64,000 nt of DNA from Alphaproteobacteria bacterium. GTDB taxonomy: Bacteria; Pseudomonadota; Alphaproteobacteria; Acetobacterales; Acetobacteraceae. The first letter of the stretch is position 1; the number at the start of each line of letters is the position of its first letter. Position numbers and translations under genes: made by a program. The DNA is taken from NCBI GenBank assembly GCA_026400815.1, contig JAPLOI010000033.1, positions 107,195-171,194 of the forward strand. The letters run 5' to 3'. The notes beneath the pieces were generated by a model, which ran no database searches, had not been told where the DNA came from, and worked only from the letters and a program-made list of their open reading frames with translations. Positions 16,623-25,026 of this stretch are shown piece after piece.

Positions 16623-17915
16623 CTAGATGTGCAGGTAGTCGCGGATCCGCCCATAGGCGATGCGCGCAGCGACCCCGCTCCGCCACAACGCGTGGAACGG
16701 CACCGGCTTCAAATCCGTGATCGGCATGTCGATCTCGTCCTGCCGCCCACCCAGGATCCGCTTGGCCAGTTGCGGCCCCATCGCGCTCGCCATTGCCACG
16801 CCGCGGCCATTGTAGCCCAGGCACACCGTCACCCCTGGCGCCGGCTCATGGATATGCGGGTAGTGATCGAGCGTGATCGCCAGTTGCCCGTTCCAGCCAT
16901 GGGTCCAGCGAATGCCCTTCATCACAGGCCACAGCCGCTCGGCATAGCGCCGAAGGAACATCAGGTCCTCCGGCCCGCCCACCGGGGATTGCTTGCTGCG
17001 CCCCCCCATCAGTACCCGGTTCTGCCGATCGAGCCGGTAGTAGGTGGTCACCTTGCCCAACTCATAGAGCGAGGACCGCATCGGAAAGATCGCCCGCGCC
17101 GCCTCGTCGCTCAGCGGCTCCGATGCCACCACGGCGCTGAACACCGGCACCACCGTCTTGCGCAGGTTCGGCCACAGAGTGTCGGTATAGCCGTTGGTGC
17201 CCAGCACAATCTCGTCGGCATGCACCGTCCCGGTCGGCGTCTGCACATGCCACTTGCCGCCATCGCGCCACACCTTCTGCGCCGGCGTCCCGCCATGCAC
17301 CGCCGCCCCGGCCTGGATCGCCGCCTGCGCCAGCCCGCGCGCATAGCCCAGCGGGTTCACATGCCCGCCGCGCTTGTCGACCACGGCGCAAAGATACCTG
17401 TCCGTCCCGGTCGCCTCGCGCATCCGCGCGGCATCCAGGAACTCCACCGGCATGCCGCGCTTGGCCCCCTGGTCATAGGCGCCCTGGATGTCGGCCACAT
17501 TGTTCTGCTGGAACGCCGCACGGATCGTGCCGGTCTGGCTGGCATCGCACTGGATCTGGTGGCGCCGGATCAGCTCGAACGTCGTATTCGGCGCGTTCCA
17601 GCTCATCTCCACCATGCGCCGGCCCAATTCGGGGCCGAACAGCCGCTCCACCTCGTCCGGATCGCCCTTCAGCCCCGGATTCACCTGCCCGCCATTGCGC
17701 CCCGATGCCCCCCAGCCCGGCTCATGCGCCTCCAGCACCGCCACATCCGCCCCGCGCTCGGCCAGGTGCAACGCCGCCGACAACCCGGTGAACCCACCCC
17801 CGATCACCGCCACCGACACGCTCTTGTCCCCATCCAGCGGTGGCGCCACCACCGGCGGGCGCGCCGTTTCGGCATAGAGGCTGGGCGGCAGTGGCAGGCG
17901 GGGCGGTGCGGTCAC
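16623..17915 (-). CDS. FAD-dependent amine oxidase (DAO family, PuuB-like)
   Basis: This 430-residue flavoprotein of the D-amino-acid oxidase (DAO) fold has the dinucleotide motif VAVIGGGFTGLSAALHL and the conserved GWGASGRNGGQ segment that marks gamma-glutamylputrescine oxidase-like and related amine oxidases. The C-terminal GYNGRGVAMASAMG completes the FAD site. I chose GTG 17915, 14 nt after the cysteine synthase stop, with GACGAGG upstream; the longer frame would overlap the synthase. It is probably co-transcribed with that gene. The reaction is oxidative deamination of a primary or secondary amine with O2. The exact substrate is unknown because no other putrescine (Puu) genes are present. 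Confidence 0.85.
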   Translation of the reverse strand: MTAPPRLPLPPSLYAETARPPVVAPPLDGDKSVSVAVIGGGFTGLSAALHLAERGADVAVLEAHEPGWGASGRNGGQVNPGLKGDPDEVERLFGPELGRRMVEMSWNAPNTTFELIRRHQIQCDASQTGTIRAAFQQNNVADIQGAYDQGAKRGMPVEFLDAARMREATGTDRYLCAVVDKRGGHVNPLGYARGLAQAAIQAGAAVHGGTPAQKVWRDGGKWHVQTPTGTVHADEIVLGTNGYTDTLWPNLRKTVVPVFSAVVASEPLSDEAARAIFPMRSSLYELGKVTTYYRLDRQNRVLMGGRSKQSPVGGPEDLMFLRRYAERLWPVMKGIRWTHGWNGQLAITLDHYPHIHEPAPGVTVCLGYNGRGVAMASAMGPQLAKRILGGRQDEIDMPITDLKPVPFHALWRSGVAARIAYGRIRDYLHI

Positions 17916-17929
17916 GGCAACCTCGTCGG

Positions 17930-18943
17930 TCAGGCCATCCAGGGCGGGATGGGCAATCCCTTCTCGCGCAGGAATTCCGGGTTGAACAGCTTGGACTGGT
18001 AGCGCGCGCCACCGTCGCACAGGATCGTCACGATCGTGTGCCCCGGCCCCATCGCCTTCGCCACCCGGATCGCCGCCGCCACGTTGATCCCTGCCGAGCC
18101 GCCGATCGACAGGCCCTCATGGATCAGCAAATCGAACACCTGCTCCAGCGCCTCCGCATCGGGAATCCGCACGGCATCGTCGATCGGCACGCCTTCCAGG
18201 TTCCCAGGCACCCGCCCCTGGCCAATGCCCTCGGTGATCGAGGAACCGGTCACGGTCAGGTCGTTGCTCTTCACCCAGCCATACAGCGCGCTGCCCTCGG
18301 GGTCCGCCAGCACCACGCGCACCGCGTTGCTGCGCGCCTTCAGCGCCATCGCCACCCCGGCCAGCGTGCCGCCGGTGCCGCAGGCGCAGGTGAAGGCATC
18401 GATCTTGCCCTCCGTCTGCTGCCATATCTCCGGCCCCGTCGTCGCCTGGTGTCCTTCCCGGTTGGCCAGGTTGTCGAACTGGTTCGCCCACACCGCGCCC
18501 ATCTCCTCGGCCAGCCGGCGCGAGACATGCACGTAGTTGCCGGGGTCCTTGAACGGCTTGGCCGGCACCAGCCGCAGATCGGCGCCGATCATGCGCAGGA
18601 AGTCGATCTTCTCGCGGCTTTGCGTCTCCGGCATCACGATCACGCTGCGATAGCCCTTGGCATTGCCCACCAGCGTCAGCCCGATGCCGGTATTGCCCGC
18701 CGTGCCTTCCACCACCGTGCCGCCCGGCTTCAGCAGCCCGCGCCGCTCCGCATCCTCGATGATCGCCAGCCCCGCGCGATCTTTCACGGAGCCGCCGGGG
18801 TTCATGAACTCAGCCTTGCCGAGAATCGTGCAGCCAGTGGCCTCCGAGGCGCGGCGCAACCGGATCAGGGGCGTGTTGCCGATCGCGGCCTCCAACCCAG
18901 CAGCCGGGCGGGGAGCGGCAACGGTCGCGGAAGGCGCCATCAT
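17930..18943 (-). CDS. cysK: Cysteine synthase A-like PLP enzyme
   Basis: This 337-residue fold-type II PLP enzyme shows all O-acetylserine sulfhydrylase landmarks: NTPLIRL, the Schiff-base lysine in NPGGSVKDRAG, the substrate loop EGTAGNTGIG (relatives have TSGNTG), the phosphate-binding glycine loop GTGGTLAG, and the C-terminal CDGGARYQSKLF. It joins sulfide with O-acetyl-L-serine to give cysteine. Two adjacent ATG codons (18943 and 18940) lie after GAGAGA. It is divergent from a rhodanese gene with a 79-bp shared upstream region, so sulfur status may regulate both. The altered TAGNTG loop may mean a related substrate, so confidence in the exact reaction is moderate. Confidence 0.85.
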   Translation of the reverse strand: MMAPSATVAAPRPAAGLEAAIGNTPLIRLRRASEATGCTILGKAEFMNPGGSVKDRAGLAIIEDAERRGLLKPGGTVVEGTAGNTGIGLTLVGNAKGYRSVIVMPETQSREKIDFLRMIGADLRLVPAKPFKDPGNYVHVSRRLAEEMGAVWANQFDNLANREGHQATTGPEIWQQTEGKIDAFTCACGTGGTLAGVAMALKARSNAVRVVLADPEGSALYGWVKSNDLTVTGSSITEGIGQGRVPGNLEGVPIDDAVRIPDAEALEQVFDLLIHEGLSIGGSAGINVAAAIRVAKAMGPGHTIVTILCDGGARYQSKLFNPEFLREKGLPIPPWMA

Positions 18944-19022
18944 ACAGTCTCTCTCGGTTGTTTCCCGTTGCAACCCGGCCGGGGCCGGGCCATGTCGCCA
19001 TATCATCATAGGGAGTCGCAGA

Positions 19023-19433
19023 ATGGTCGAGAACATTTCCCCGTCCCAGGTCTGGCAGGTGCTGCAGCAAGACCCGCAGGCCCAGCTTGTGGATGTGCGC
19101 ACCGATGCCGAATGGACCTATGTCGGCCTCGTCGACCTCTCCGCCGCCGGCAAGCAGCCGGTGCTGATCCCGTGGCAGATCTTCCCGAAGATGGAGGTCA
19201 ACACCGCCTTCGTGGACCAGCTGAAGCAGGCCGGTTTCACCCCGGAACACCGCATCTACTTCCTCTGCCGCTCCGGCGTGCGCTCCCTTGCCGCCGCCCA
19301 GGCAGCCGCAGAAGCGGGCTTCCCGCAGGTGTACAACGTGGCCGACGGGTTCGAGGGCAATCCGGATGGTAGCGGCCATCGCGGCCAGATCGCCGGCTGG
19401 AAGGCCTCCGGCCTGCCCTGGCGCCAGCGTTGA
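19023..19433 (+). CDS. Rhodanese-like sulfurtransferase
   Basis: This is a 136-residue single-domain rhodanese. The catalytic loop is CRSGVRS with Cys82, preceded by LVDVRTDAEW, the conserved CDC25/rhodanese-type motif. Such proteins carry sulfane sulfur as a persulfide between donors such as thiosulfate and acceptors. The ATG at 19023 follows GGGAG at about 9 nt. It is divergent from cysteine synthase and overlaps the next gene, a methyltransferase, through TTGA. The shared location with cysteine synthesis suggests a role in sulfur handling. Confidence 0.88.
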   Translation: MVENISPSQVWQVLQQDPQAQLVDVRTDAEWTYVGLVDLSAAGKQPVLIPWQIFPKMEVNTAFVDQLKQAGFTPEHRIYFLCRSGVRSLAAAQAAAEAGFPQVYNVADGFEGNPDGSGHRGQIAGWKASGLPWRQR

Positions 19434-20635
19434 AAGCAGGCCCCAGCCTCGCCGCCGAGATCGGCCGCGCCTACGATACGGTGCCGTACGAGGGCGGAGC
19501 CATCCCGGCGCTCGCGCTCCCAGCCCTGCGCGGCGCGGCGGCGGCGCTCGGGCTGGAGCCGTCACCCGGCCCGGTGCTGGACGTGCTGGATATCGGCTGC
19601 GGCGCCGCCGCCCAATTGCTGGAGGCCTCACGGCACAGCGCGGGCCGGATGGTTGGCATCGATGCCTCGGCCGACTCCTGTGCCCGCGCCCGGGCCCGCG
19701 GTGCCCATCTGGGCGAGCGCTGGCGCATCCTGCACGGCGATGCCGCCTCGATCACGGCGGAGGAACTCGGGCAGTTCGACGTGATCGACCTCGTCGGCAC
19801 CGCCTATGTGATGCCGCCGCCGGCCCGTGCCGCGGCACTGGCATTGATGGCCCGCTGCCTGCGCCCGGGCGGCGTGGCCGTGGTCACCGCCTATACCGGC
19901 CTGGTTGGCGTGGCGCGCAGCTGGTTGGCCGGCATCCTGCGCGCCGGCAACGACACTTCCCTGCCGCCCGATCGGCAACTCGCCCTGGCCCGCGCCAACC
20001 TGCGCGCCCTTGCCGCCGTTGTGCCGGCGCAGGGAGAGGCAACACAGCTTGCCCGTGCCACGCTGGCCGCGATGGAAGCCGCATCGGATGTGGTGTTGTT
20101 TCACGAAGCGCTCGGCCCGGTCTTCGCCCCGCTGCTTGCCGGCACTCTGGAGGCCGCACTGGCGCCGGAGGGTCTCGCCTACCTCAATGCGCTCCCGCCG
20201 CTGGCACTGGCGCCGGGTGTCTCATCGAGCGCGGCGGCACGGTCCGCCGATGCGTTGGATTTCACGACCGGCGGTGGCTACCGCACGATGCTGTTTGCCC
20301 GCCCGGGCGCGCCGGGGCAGGGCCTTCGCCATCCCGGCGTGGTCTGGACAGCGGCTCTGCGCCGCGAACAGGCGCCGGATGGCGGCACTGTGTTCACCGA
20401 TCCAGCCCGTCGCGCGACGATCAACGGCCACACCCCCTGGGCCCGTGCGCAGCTGGAGGCGCTGTGCGCCGGGCCCGGCACGTGGCAGCAGCTGCGCGAT
20501 GAAGCGTCGGCCCTGCTGCCAAGCCTCGGTGTCGCCCCTCCGGACCCTGCCGCGTTCGACGCAGGGCTGGACGAGATCCTGATGCTGCTCTGGCGGCAAG
20601 CCATGATCCAGCCGAATTTCTCGGCCGCCGGCTGA
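19430..20635 (+). CDS. SAM-dependent methyltransferase with methyltransferase regulatory domain
   Basis: This 401-residue protein begins with YDTVPYEGGAIP, the pattern seen before the SAM-binding domain of proteins carrying the methyltransferase regulatory domain. The SAM-binding glycine motif LDIGCGAAAQLLEAS and the acidic GIDAS at strand 2 follow. The central and C-terminal part has the mixed helical regulatory region and a final winged-helix-like tail (GTWQQLRDEASALLPSLG). The start is most likely TTG 19430 because it overlaps the rhodanese stop as TTGA; a GTG about 48 nt downstream is the alternative. The methyl acceptor is unknown. Coupling to rhodanese suggests a thiol or sulfur-containing substrate, which is only inference. 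Confidence 0.75.
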   Translation: MKAGPSLAAEIGRAYDTVPYEGGAIPALALPALRGAAAALGLEPSPGPVLDVLDIGCGAAAQLLEASRHSAGRMVGIDASADSCARARARGAHLGERWRILHGDAASITAEELGQFDVIDLVGTAYVMPPPARAAALALMARCLRPGGVAVVTAYTGLVGVARSWLAGILRAGNDTSLPPDRQLALARANLRALAAVVPAQGEATQLARATLAAMEAASDVVLFHEALGPVFAPLLAGTLEAALAPEGLAYLNALPPLALAPGVSSSAAARSADALDFTTGGGYRTMLFARPGAPGQGLRHPGVVWTAALRREQAPDGGTVFTDPARRATINGHTPWARAQLEALCAGPGTWQQLRDEASALLPSLGVAPPDPAAFDAGLDEILMLLWRQAMIQPNFSAAG

Positions 20636-20641
20636 CCCCTC

Positions 20642-21880
20642 TCAGCCGTCCGACCGCTCCAGCGCCCGCGCCATCTGCGGCTGCCGCCGCCAGGCATAGG
20701 CGCAGGCCAGCAGCGCGATCGTGCAGCCGATCACCACCGGCCAGCGCAGCCCGCTGAACTCCGCCGCAATCCCGTAGATCAGCGCCCCCAGGGCTGGCCC
20801 GGCCCGCCCAACCATGCCCCACAGGCTCAGCGCCCGCCCCAGCATCTGGCCAGACGTGCCGGACTGGATCAGCGTCTGCGCCGAGATGCCGTGCATGGTC
20901 GTCGCGGCACTCAACACCGCGGCCACCGCGCAGGCAAAGGCGAAATGCCCAGTGGCCACGAAACCCGCGGTGCACACCGTCAGCACCACGCCCGCCCAAA
21001 CGGTCACCGTCGAAAGGCCGGAAAGCTTGCCGCGCAACCCGATCGCCATCCCGCCCGCGAAGGCAGCCAGGCCCATCACGCTGGACAGTACCGCCAAGCC
21101 CTCCGGCCCCTGGCCGAACACCTTGTCCACGTAGGGCGGCAGCATTTCCTGGATCGGCCGCGCCAGCACCGCCAGCACCGCGGCGAAGATGAACAGCGGC
21201 CGCATCCCGGGATGGCGTCCGACGTACAGCAGCCCGTCCAGCGTCTCGCGCAGCATGGAGCCTGTGGGCGCATGCCCGCGTCGGGTCGCGGGATCCAGCT
21301 TCAGCGCGAACATCGACAGGCAGGCGATCACATAGGCGGCGCAGTTCACCGCCATCGCCGGCACCACCCCCCAGAACGCCACGATCAATCCACCGATGCC
21401 GGGGCCGATGGAGCGGCCGAGGTTCCAGGTGAGCGAGTTGATCGCCACCGCCGCGGGCAGGTCCTCGCGCGTTACCATGCCCGGCACAAGCGATTGCCGC
21501 GCCGGCTGGGCGAAGCTGCCGGAGATGCCGGTGAAAACCGCCAGCACCGCCAGGATCTCGATCCTGATCCACCCGGTCACCACCAGCAGGATCAGAAGGG
21601 CCGAGTGGGTGGCCACCACCATCTGGGTGATCTGGGTCAGCCGCACGCGGTCCATGCGGTCGGCGATCGCGCCGGCGAACGGGGAGACGATCACCGAGGG
21701 CGCCAGGTTGCAGAATGCCAGGATGCCCACCCACAGTGGCGAATGGGTGAGCTGCCAGGCCAACCAGTCAACGGCGATCTGCTGAATCCAGATCCCCGTC
21801 CAGCACGTCATGCTGGCGCCGTAGAACACCGCGGTGTTGCGCCGCGACAACACGCGGCCAATGGATGAGAGGTTGGCCAC
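20642..21880 (-). CDS. MFS exporter, EntS-like
   Basis: This 412-residue polytopic protein of the MFS_3 / enterobactin-exporter-like group shows QQIAVDWLAWQLTHSPLWVG, SPFAGAIADRMDR in the first cytoplasmic loop, and PARQSLVPGMVTREDLPAA, a segment conserved in this subfamily. About twelve membrane helices are evident. It is the last of three minus-strand genes (hypothetical, lipoprotein, MFS) with an 18-nt gap to the lipoprotein. It is convergent with the methyltransferase, separated by only 6 nt. The substrate is not deducible. Confidence 0.85.
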   Translation of the reverse strand: MANLSSIGRVLSRRNTAVFYGASMTCWTGIWIQQIAVDWLAWQLTHSPLWVGILAFCNLAPSVIVSPFAGAIADRMDRVRLTQITQMVVATHSALLILLVVTGWIRIEILAVLAVFTGISGSFAQPARQSLVPGMVTREDLPAAVAINSLTWNLGRSIGPGIGGLIVAFWGVVPAMAVNCAAYVIACLSMFALKLDPATRRGHAPTGSMLRETLDGLLYVGRHPGMRPLFIFAAVLAVLARPIQEMLPPYVDKVFGQGPEGLAVLSSVMGLAAFAGGMAIGLRGKLSGLSTVTVWAGVVLTVCTAGFVATGHFAFACAVAAVLSAATTMHGISAQTLIQSGTSGQMLGRALSLWGMVGRAGPALGALIYGIAAEFSGLRWPVVIGCTIALLACAYAWRRQPQMARALERSDG

Positions 21881-21898
21881 GGCTGCGTGCTGGCTTCG

Positions 21899-22270
21899 TC
21901 AGGGCCTCGCGCGCGCGGCGGGCGCGGCCGGCGCAATCGCCGGGGCCGGGGCGTCGGGCGTGCTGGCGACATTGTTGGCGGCCCCGCGCAGGCAATCGGC
22001 CAGCATGCGGTCGCGTGCAAACCGGCCGGAGAGCCCCATCACCGCCGCCGCCGGTGAGCCGGTGGAGGAGAACATCGCATCGCGCGTGCCGGAGGCATAA
22101 GTGTCGCTGCGGTACACGTCGGCGCGGTTCTGGCGCTCATACACCTCGTCGGCCCGCTGCCGGCAGGCGGCTGCCTGTGCCGGCGTTGCGGTGGTGCTCG
22201 GGGGCGGGGTGCAGCCGGGCAAAACGGCGACCCCCAACAGGATGGCGAGTGCAAGGGGGCGCAGGATCAT
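21899..22270 (-). CDS. Small lipoprotein of unknown function
   Basis: This 123-residue protein has a lipoprotein signal: hydrophobic core PLALAILLGVAVL followed by the lipobox LPGC with the modified Cys near residue 20. The mature part contains TPPPSTTATPAQ, then CRQRADEVYERQNRADVYRS, a region seen in small alphaproteobacterial lipoproteins, and an Ala/Pro-rich tail. Two further cysteines could form a disulfide. Its ATG overlaps the upstream gene stop as ATGA. No function is recognised. Confidence 0.75.
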   Translation of the reverse strand: MILRPLALAILLGVAVLPGCTPPPSTTATPAQAAACRQRADEVYERQNRADVYRSDTYASGTRDAMFSSTGSPAAAVMGLSGRFARDRMLADCLRGAANNVASTPDAPAPAIAPAAPAARARP

Positions 22271-22818
22271 GCGCGGGCTCCGGGGTGGGAGGGGGCGGCA
22301 ACCGGTATCGGCGAGGCGGCTGGCGCGGGCAGGGCCGCCTCCTGCCGCAGGACCTCGCGAAGCGTGCCGGCATCGAAGGTGGCATGCGGTGTCAGCGGCG
22401 CCACGGAGGCAGCGCGCAGCAGCGAGGGATGAACCGAGGCACCGTCGCGGTTCAGCGCGACCAGCGGCAGTGCCCAGGGCTCGCGCGGCAGCAGTTCCAC
22501 CAGCGCCAGAAGGCGCAGGCAAACGGATAGCCCATATGGGCTGGCCAGCCCCACCGTCGCATCCACCGCCGCGGCCCAGCAGCAGGCATCGGCATCGGCA
22601 AGTGCCAGCTCGGTCTCTTCGGCATCCGGCCTGCGGAAGCGCAGCATCAGCGGCCGGCCCCATTGCTGGGCGATCGCGGCCCCGCGCGCACTATCCCACG
22701 CCGCATGCATGTCGCGCGGCCGCACCGGCGGCAGGGCCTCCGGCGGCAGGTCGATCAGGTAGGTGCGCGCGCCGCTGGCCGCCTCAGCCACGCGGATACG
22801 GGAATCGAACCGGTCCAT
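22267..22818 (-). CDS. Hypothetical protein, 183 aa
   Basis: I do not recognise this protein. It starts MDRFDSRIRVAEAASGARTY, has a short acidic/aromatic central region (DADACCWAAAVDATVGLASP), and ends in a Pro/Ala-rich tail. No membrane segment or signal is evident. It is coupled to the downstream lipoprotein by a 4-bp ATGA overlap, which supports it as a genuine gene and places it as the first gene of the hypothetical-lipoprotein-MFS operon. A short AGGGG lies just before the start. Confidence 0.65.
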   Translation of the reverse strand: MDRFDSRIRVAEAASGARTYLIDLPPEALPPVRPRDMHAAWDSARGAAIAQQWGRPLMLRFRRPDAEETELALADADACCWAAAVDATVGLASPYGLSVCLRLLALVELLPREPWALPLVALNRDGASVHPSLLRAASVAPLTPHATFDAGTLREVLRQEAALPAPAASPIPVAAPSHPGARA

Positions 22819-22949
22819 TACCCCTAGGATGGACCCGCGGCGCGGCGCGCGCCACCCTTGCCTGCGCGCCCCTGCCCTCTCGCGCCGCCGGGGCGCAGGT
22901 TGACCGGCCCGGCCGGCCCGGCCATCGTCGCCGCACCAGGAGGGCCCCC

Positions 22950-24179
22950 ATGAACGATGCCATGACCATCACCTCGCCCGAGGATGTCGGGCTTTGCAGC
23001 CAGCGCCTCGCGCGCATCGACACCTGGCGCGATGAGCTGGTGGCCAGCGGCCGCTTCGCCGGCGTCTCCACCCTGGTCGCCCGCCGCGGCCAGGTGGCCC
23101 ATTGGGGCATGAGCGGCCACGCCGACAAGGAACGCGGCGTGCGGATGGCGCCGGACACCATCTTCCGCATCTATTCGATGTCCAAGCCGATCACCTCGGT
23201 GGCCATCATGATGCTCTATGAGGAAGGCCGCTTCCAGCTGGATGACCCGATCAGCCGCTTCCTGCCGGCCTTCAAGGGCAGCCGGGTGGCCGTGGGTGGC
23301 AGCCGCGGCAAGGTGGAGACCGTGCCGGCCGAGCGCGACATCACCTTCCGCGACCTGCTCACCCACACCTCCGGCCTCACCTACGGCTTCATGGAAGCCA
23401 CCGCCGTTGATGCGCTGTACCGCGACAACAAGCTTGCGGATTTCGGGCACCCCGACAGCGAATTGATGGAAACTGTTGAAAAGCTGGCAAAGCTGCCGCT
23501 GATCGCGCAGCCTGGCAAGGAATGGAACTACTCCGTCGCCACCGACGTGCTGGGCGCGCTGGTGCAGGCGATCAGCGGCCAGACCTTCGGCCAATTCCTG
23601 CAGGAACGCATCCTCAACCCGCTGAAGATGAATGATACCCACTTCATCGTGCCGGAGGAGAAGCGCGGCCGCTTTGCCGCGAACTACGTGCCGCACCCCA
23701 AGGGCGGCGTGATGCTGTTCGACGACCCCGCCACCAGCCGCTACCTCGGCGACCGCAAGATGGAATCCGGTGGCGGCGGCCTCGCCTCCACCACTGGCGA
23801 CTACCTCAAGTTCTGCATGATGCTGCGCAACAAGGGCGTGCTGGGCGGCGAGCGCCTGCTCGGCCGCAAGACGGTGGAACTGATGACCACCAACCACCTG
23901 CGCGGCGACATGGGCGACATGGGGCAGGCGCGCTTCAGCGAAAGCTCCTATCTCGGCATCGGTTTCGGCCTGGGTTTCTCGGTGATGCTCGACCCCGCCA
24001 AGGCGCAGATCCTTGGCACGCCCGGCGAGTATGCCTGGGGCGGCGCGGCCAGCACCGCGTTCTGGGTGGACCCGGTGGAAGACATGATCGTCATCATGAT
24101 GACGCAGCTGATGCCCAGCAGCACCTACCCGATCCGCAAGGAGCTGCGGGTGCTGAGCTACCAGGCCGCGATCGACTGA
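22950..24179 (+). CDS. Serine hydrolase, beta-lactamase family (EstB-like)
   Basis: This 409-residue serine hydrolase of the class C beta-lactamase / family VIII esterase type has the SxxK motif SMSK with Ser76 and Lys79. A Tyr motif lies in EWNYSVATDVLGALV (YSV where class C enzymes have YxN), and WGG in EYAWGGAASTAFW stands where the KTG-like third motif lies, a family VIII esterase trait. There is no obvious export signal. The ATG at 22950 follows a strong AGGAGG. The gene is monocistronic and ends at a hairpin terminator. Esterase activity is more likely than beta-lactamase activity. Confidence 0.87.
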   Translation: MNDAMTITSPEDVGLCSQRLARIDTWRDELVASGRFAGVSTLVARRGQVAHWGMSGHADKERGVRMAPDTIFRIYSMSKPITSVAIMMLYEEGRFQLDDPISRFLPAFKGSRVAVGGSRGKVETVPAERDITFRDLLTHTSGLTYGFMEATAVDALYRDNKLADFGHPDSELMETVEKLAKLPLIAQPGKEWNYSVATDVLGALVQAISGQTFGQFLQERILNPLKMNDTHFIVPEEKRGRFAANYVPHPKGGVMLFDDPATSRYLGDRKMESGGGGLASTTGDYLKFCMMLRNKGVLGGERLLGRKTVELMTTNHLRGDMGDMGQARFSESSYLGIGFGLGFSVMLDPAKAQILGTPGEYAWGGAASTAFWVDPVEDMIVIMMTQLMPSSTYPIRKELRVLSYQAAID

Positions 24180-24191
24180 AGAAGACGCATC

Positions 24192-24238
24192 CGTTTGCGG
24201 CTCGCCCCGGAGCGGCCGCAAACGAATGAAAGTTTTTT
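24192..24238 (+). terminator. Intrinsic terminator after the serine hydrolase
   Basis: CGTTTGCGGC at 24192-24201 pairs perfectly with GCCGCAAACG at 24215-24224, with an additional CGC/GCG inside the loop. After eight bases come six T residues (24233-24238). It lies 12 nt after the hydrolase stop. Confidence 0.75.
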
Positions 24239-24262
24239 GGTTCTTTTTTTCAAAAAAGAACC
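24239..24262. terminator. AT-rich perfect hairpin, likely terminator for the opposing gene
   Basis: GGTTCTTTTTT at 24239-24249 and AAAAAAGAACC at 24252-24262 form a perfect 11-bp inverted repeat directly after the T run of the first hairpin. On the minus strand the T tracts lie where RNA polymerase leaving the racemase gene would pass, so the pair of hairpins together can stop transcription from both sides. Its base composition is unlike the surrounding DNA. Confidence 0.6.
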
Positions 24263-24272
24263 GCTTGCTTCC

Positions 24273-24971
24273 TTACCCCTTGGCCCAGGCGATGGATGCC
24301 AGCGCAAGAGCATCGATCGTATCGATGATTGGCACCGGCAGAGTCTCGTGCGGCCCGGCCAGGATGCCCAGCGGGATTTCGGTGCAGCCCAGCACCACCG
24401 CCTGCGCCCCGCGTGCCGCCAGCGATGCCACCACCTCGGCCAGCGGCGCATAGGCCTCGGCCACCCGGTTGGCCTTCACCAGCCCGATCCCTGGTGTCAC
24501 CCGCGTGGCCATCTCCTCGTCCGACGGCGTGAGGCAGGTCCAGCCCTGGGTTTCCAGCCGCTCCTGATACAGCCGCATCCGCAGCGTGGCCGCCGTGCCC
24601 ATCAGCCCGATCGTGCCGCGCGGTGCCGCCTTGCGCAGCTCCGCCGCCGCCGCATCCACGATGTGCAGGATCGGCAGCCCCTCCGCCGCCATCGCGTCGT
24701 ACCAGCCATGCGCCGTGTTGCACGGAATGGCGATCGCGCCGCACCCGGCCGCCTTTAGCCCGCGCACCCCGCGCAGCAGCCAGGGCAGCGGGTCCTCCCC
24801 GCCATCCAGCTTGCCTTTCGTGCGGTCCGGCACCCGCGGATCGGACCACAGCACGGCCGGAATATGCTCCTGGTCGCGCGACGCCGGGGTCAGCAGGGTG
24901 AGCCGGAGCATGAACTGTGCGCTGGCCAGTGGGCCCATGCCGCCGAGCACGCCGAGAATCTTCTGTGTCAT
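24273..24971 (-). CDS. Aspartate/glutamate racemase family protein
   Basis: This 232-residue cofactor-independent racemase begins ILGVLGGMGPLASAQF. The two catalytic cysteines stand in the conserved contexts IPCNTAHGWYD and LGCTEIPL. The family interconverts L and D forms of aspartate, glutamate or broader amino acids through a two-cysteine mechanism. The ATG at 24971 begins directly before the family N terminus; the longer frame upstream runs under the divergent GDPD gene. D-amino acids could serve the cell wall or be a carbon source. Confidence 0.87.
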   Translation of the reverse strand: MTQKILGVLGGMGPLASAQFMLRLTLLTPASRDQEHIPAVLWSDPRVPDRTKGKLDGGEDPLPWLLRGVRGLKAAGCGAIAIPCNTAHGWYDAMAAEGLPILHIVDAAAAELRKAAPRGTIGLMGTAATLRMRLYQERLETQGWTCLTPSDEEMATRVTPGIGLVKANRVAEAYAPLAEVVASLAARGAQAVVLGCTEIPLGILAGPHETLPVPIIDTIDALALASIAWAKG

Positions 24972-25026
24972 CCGCGTAGTCTGCCGTGATCTTGACGCGC
25001 CGGCAAACCCGGGGGAGACCAGGGCC

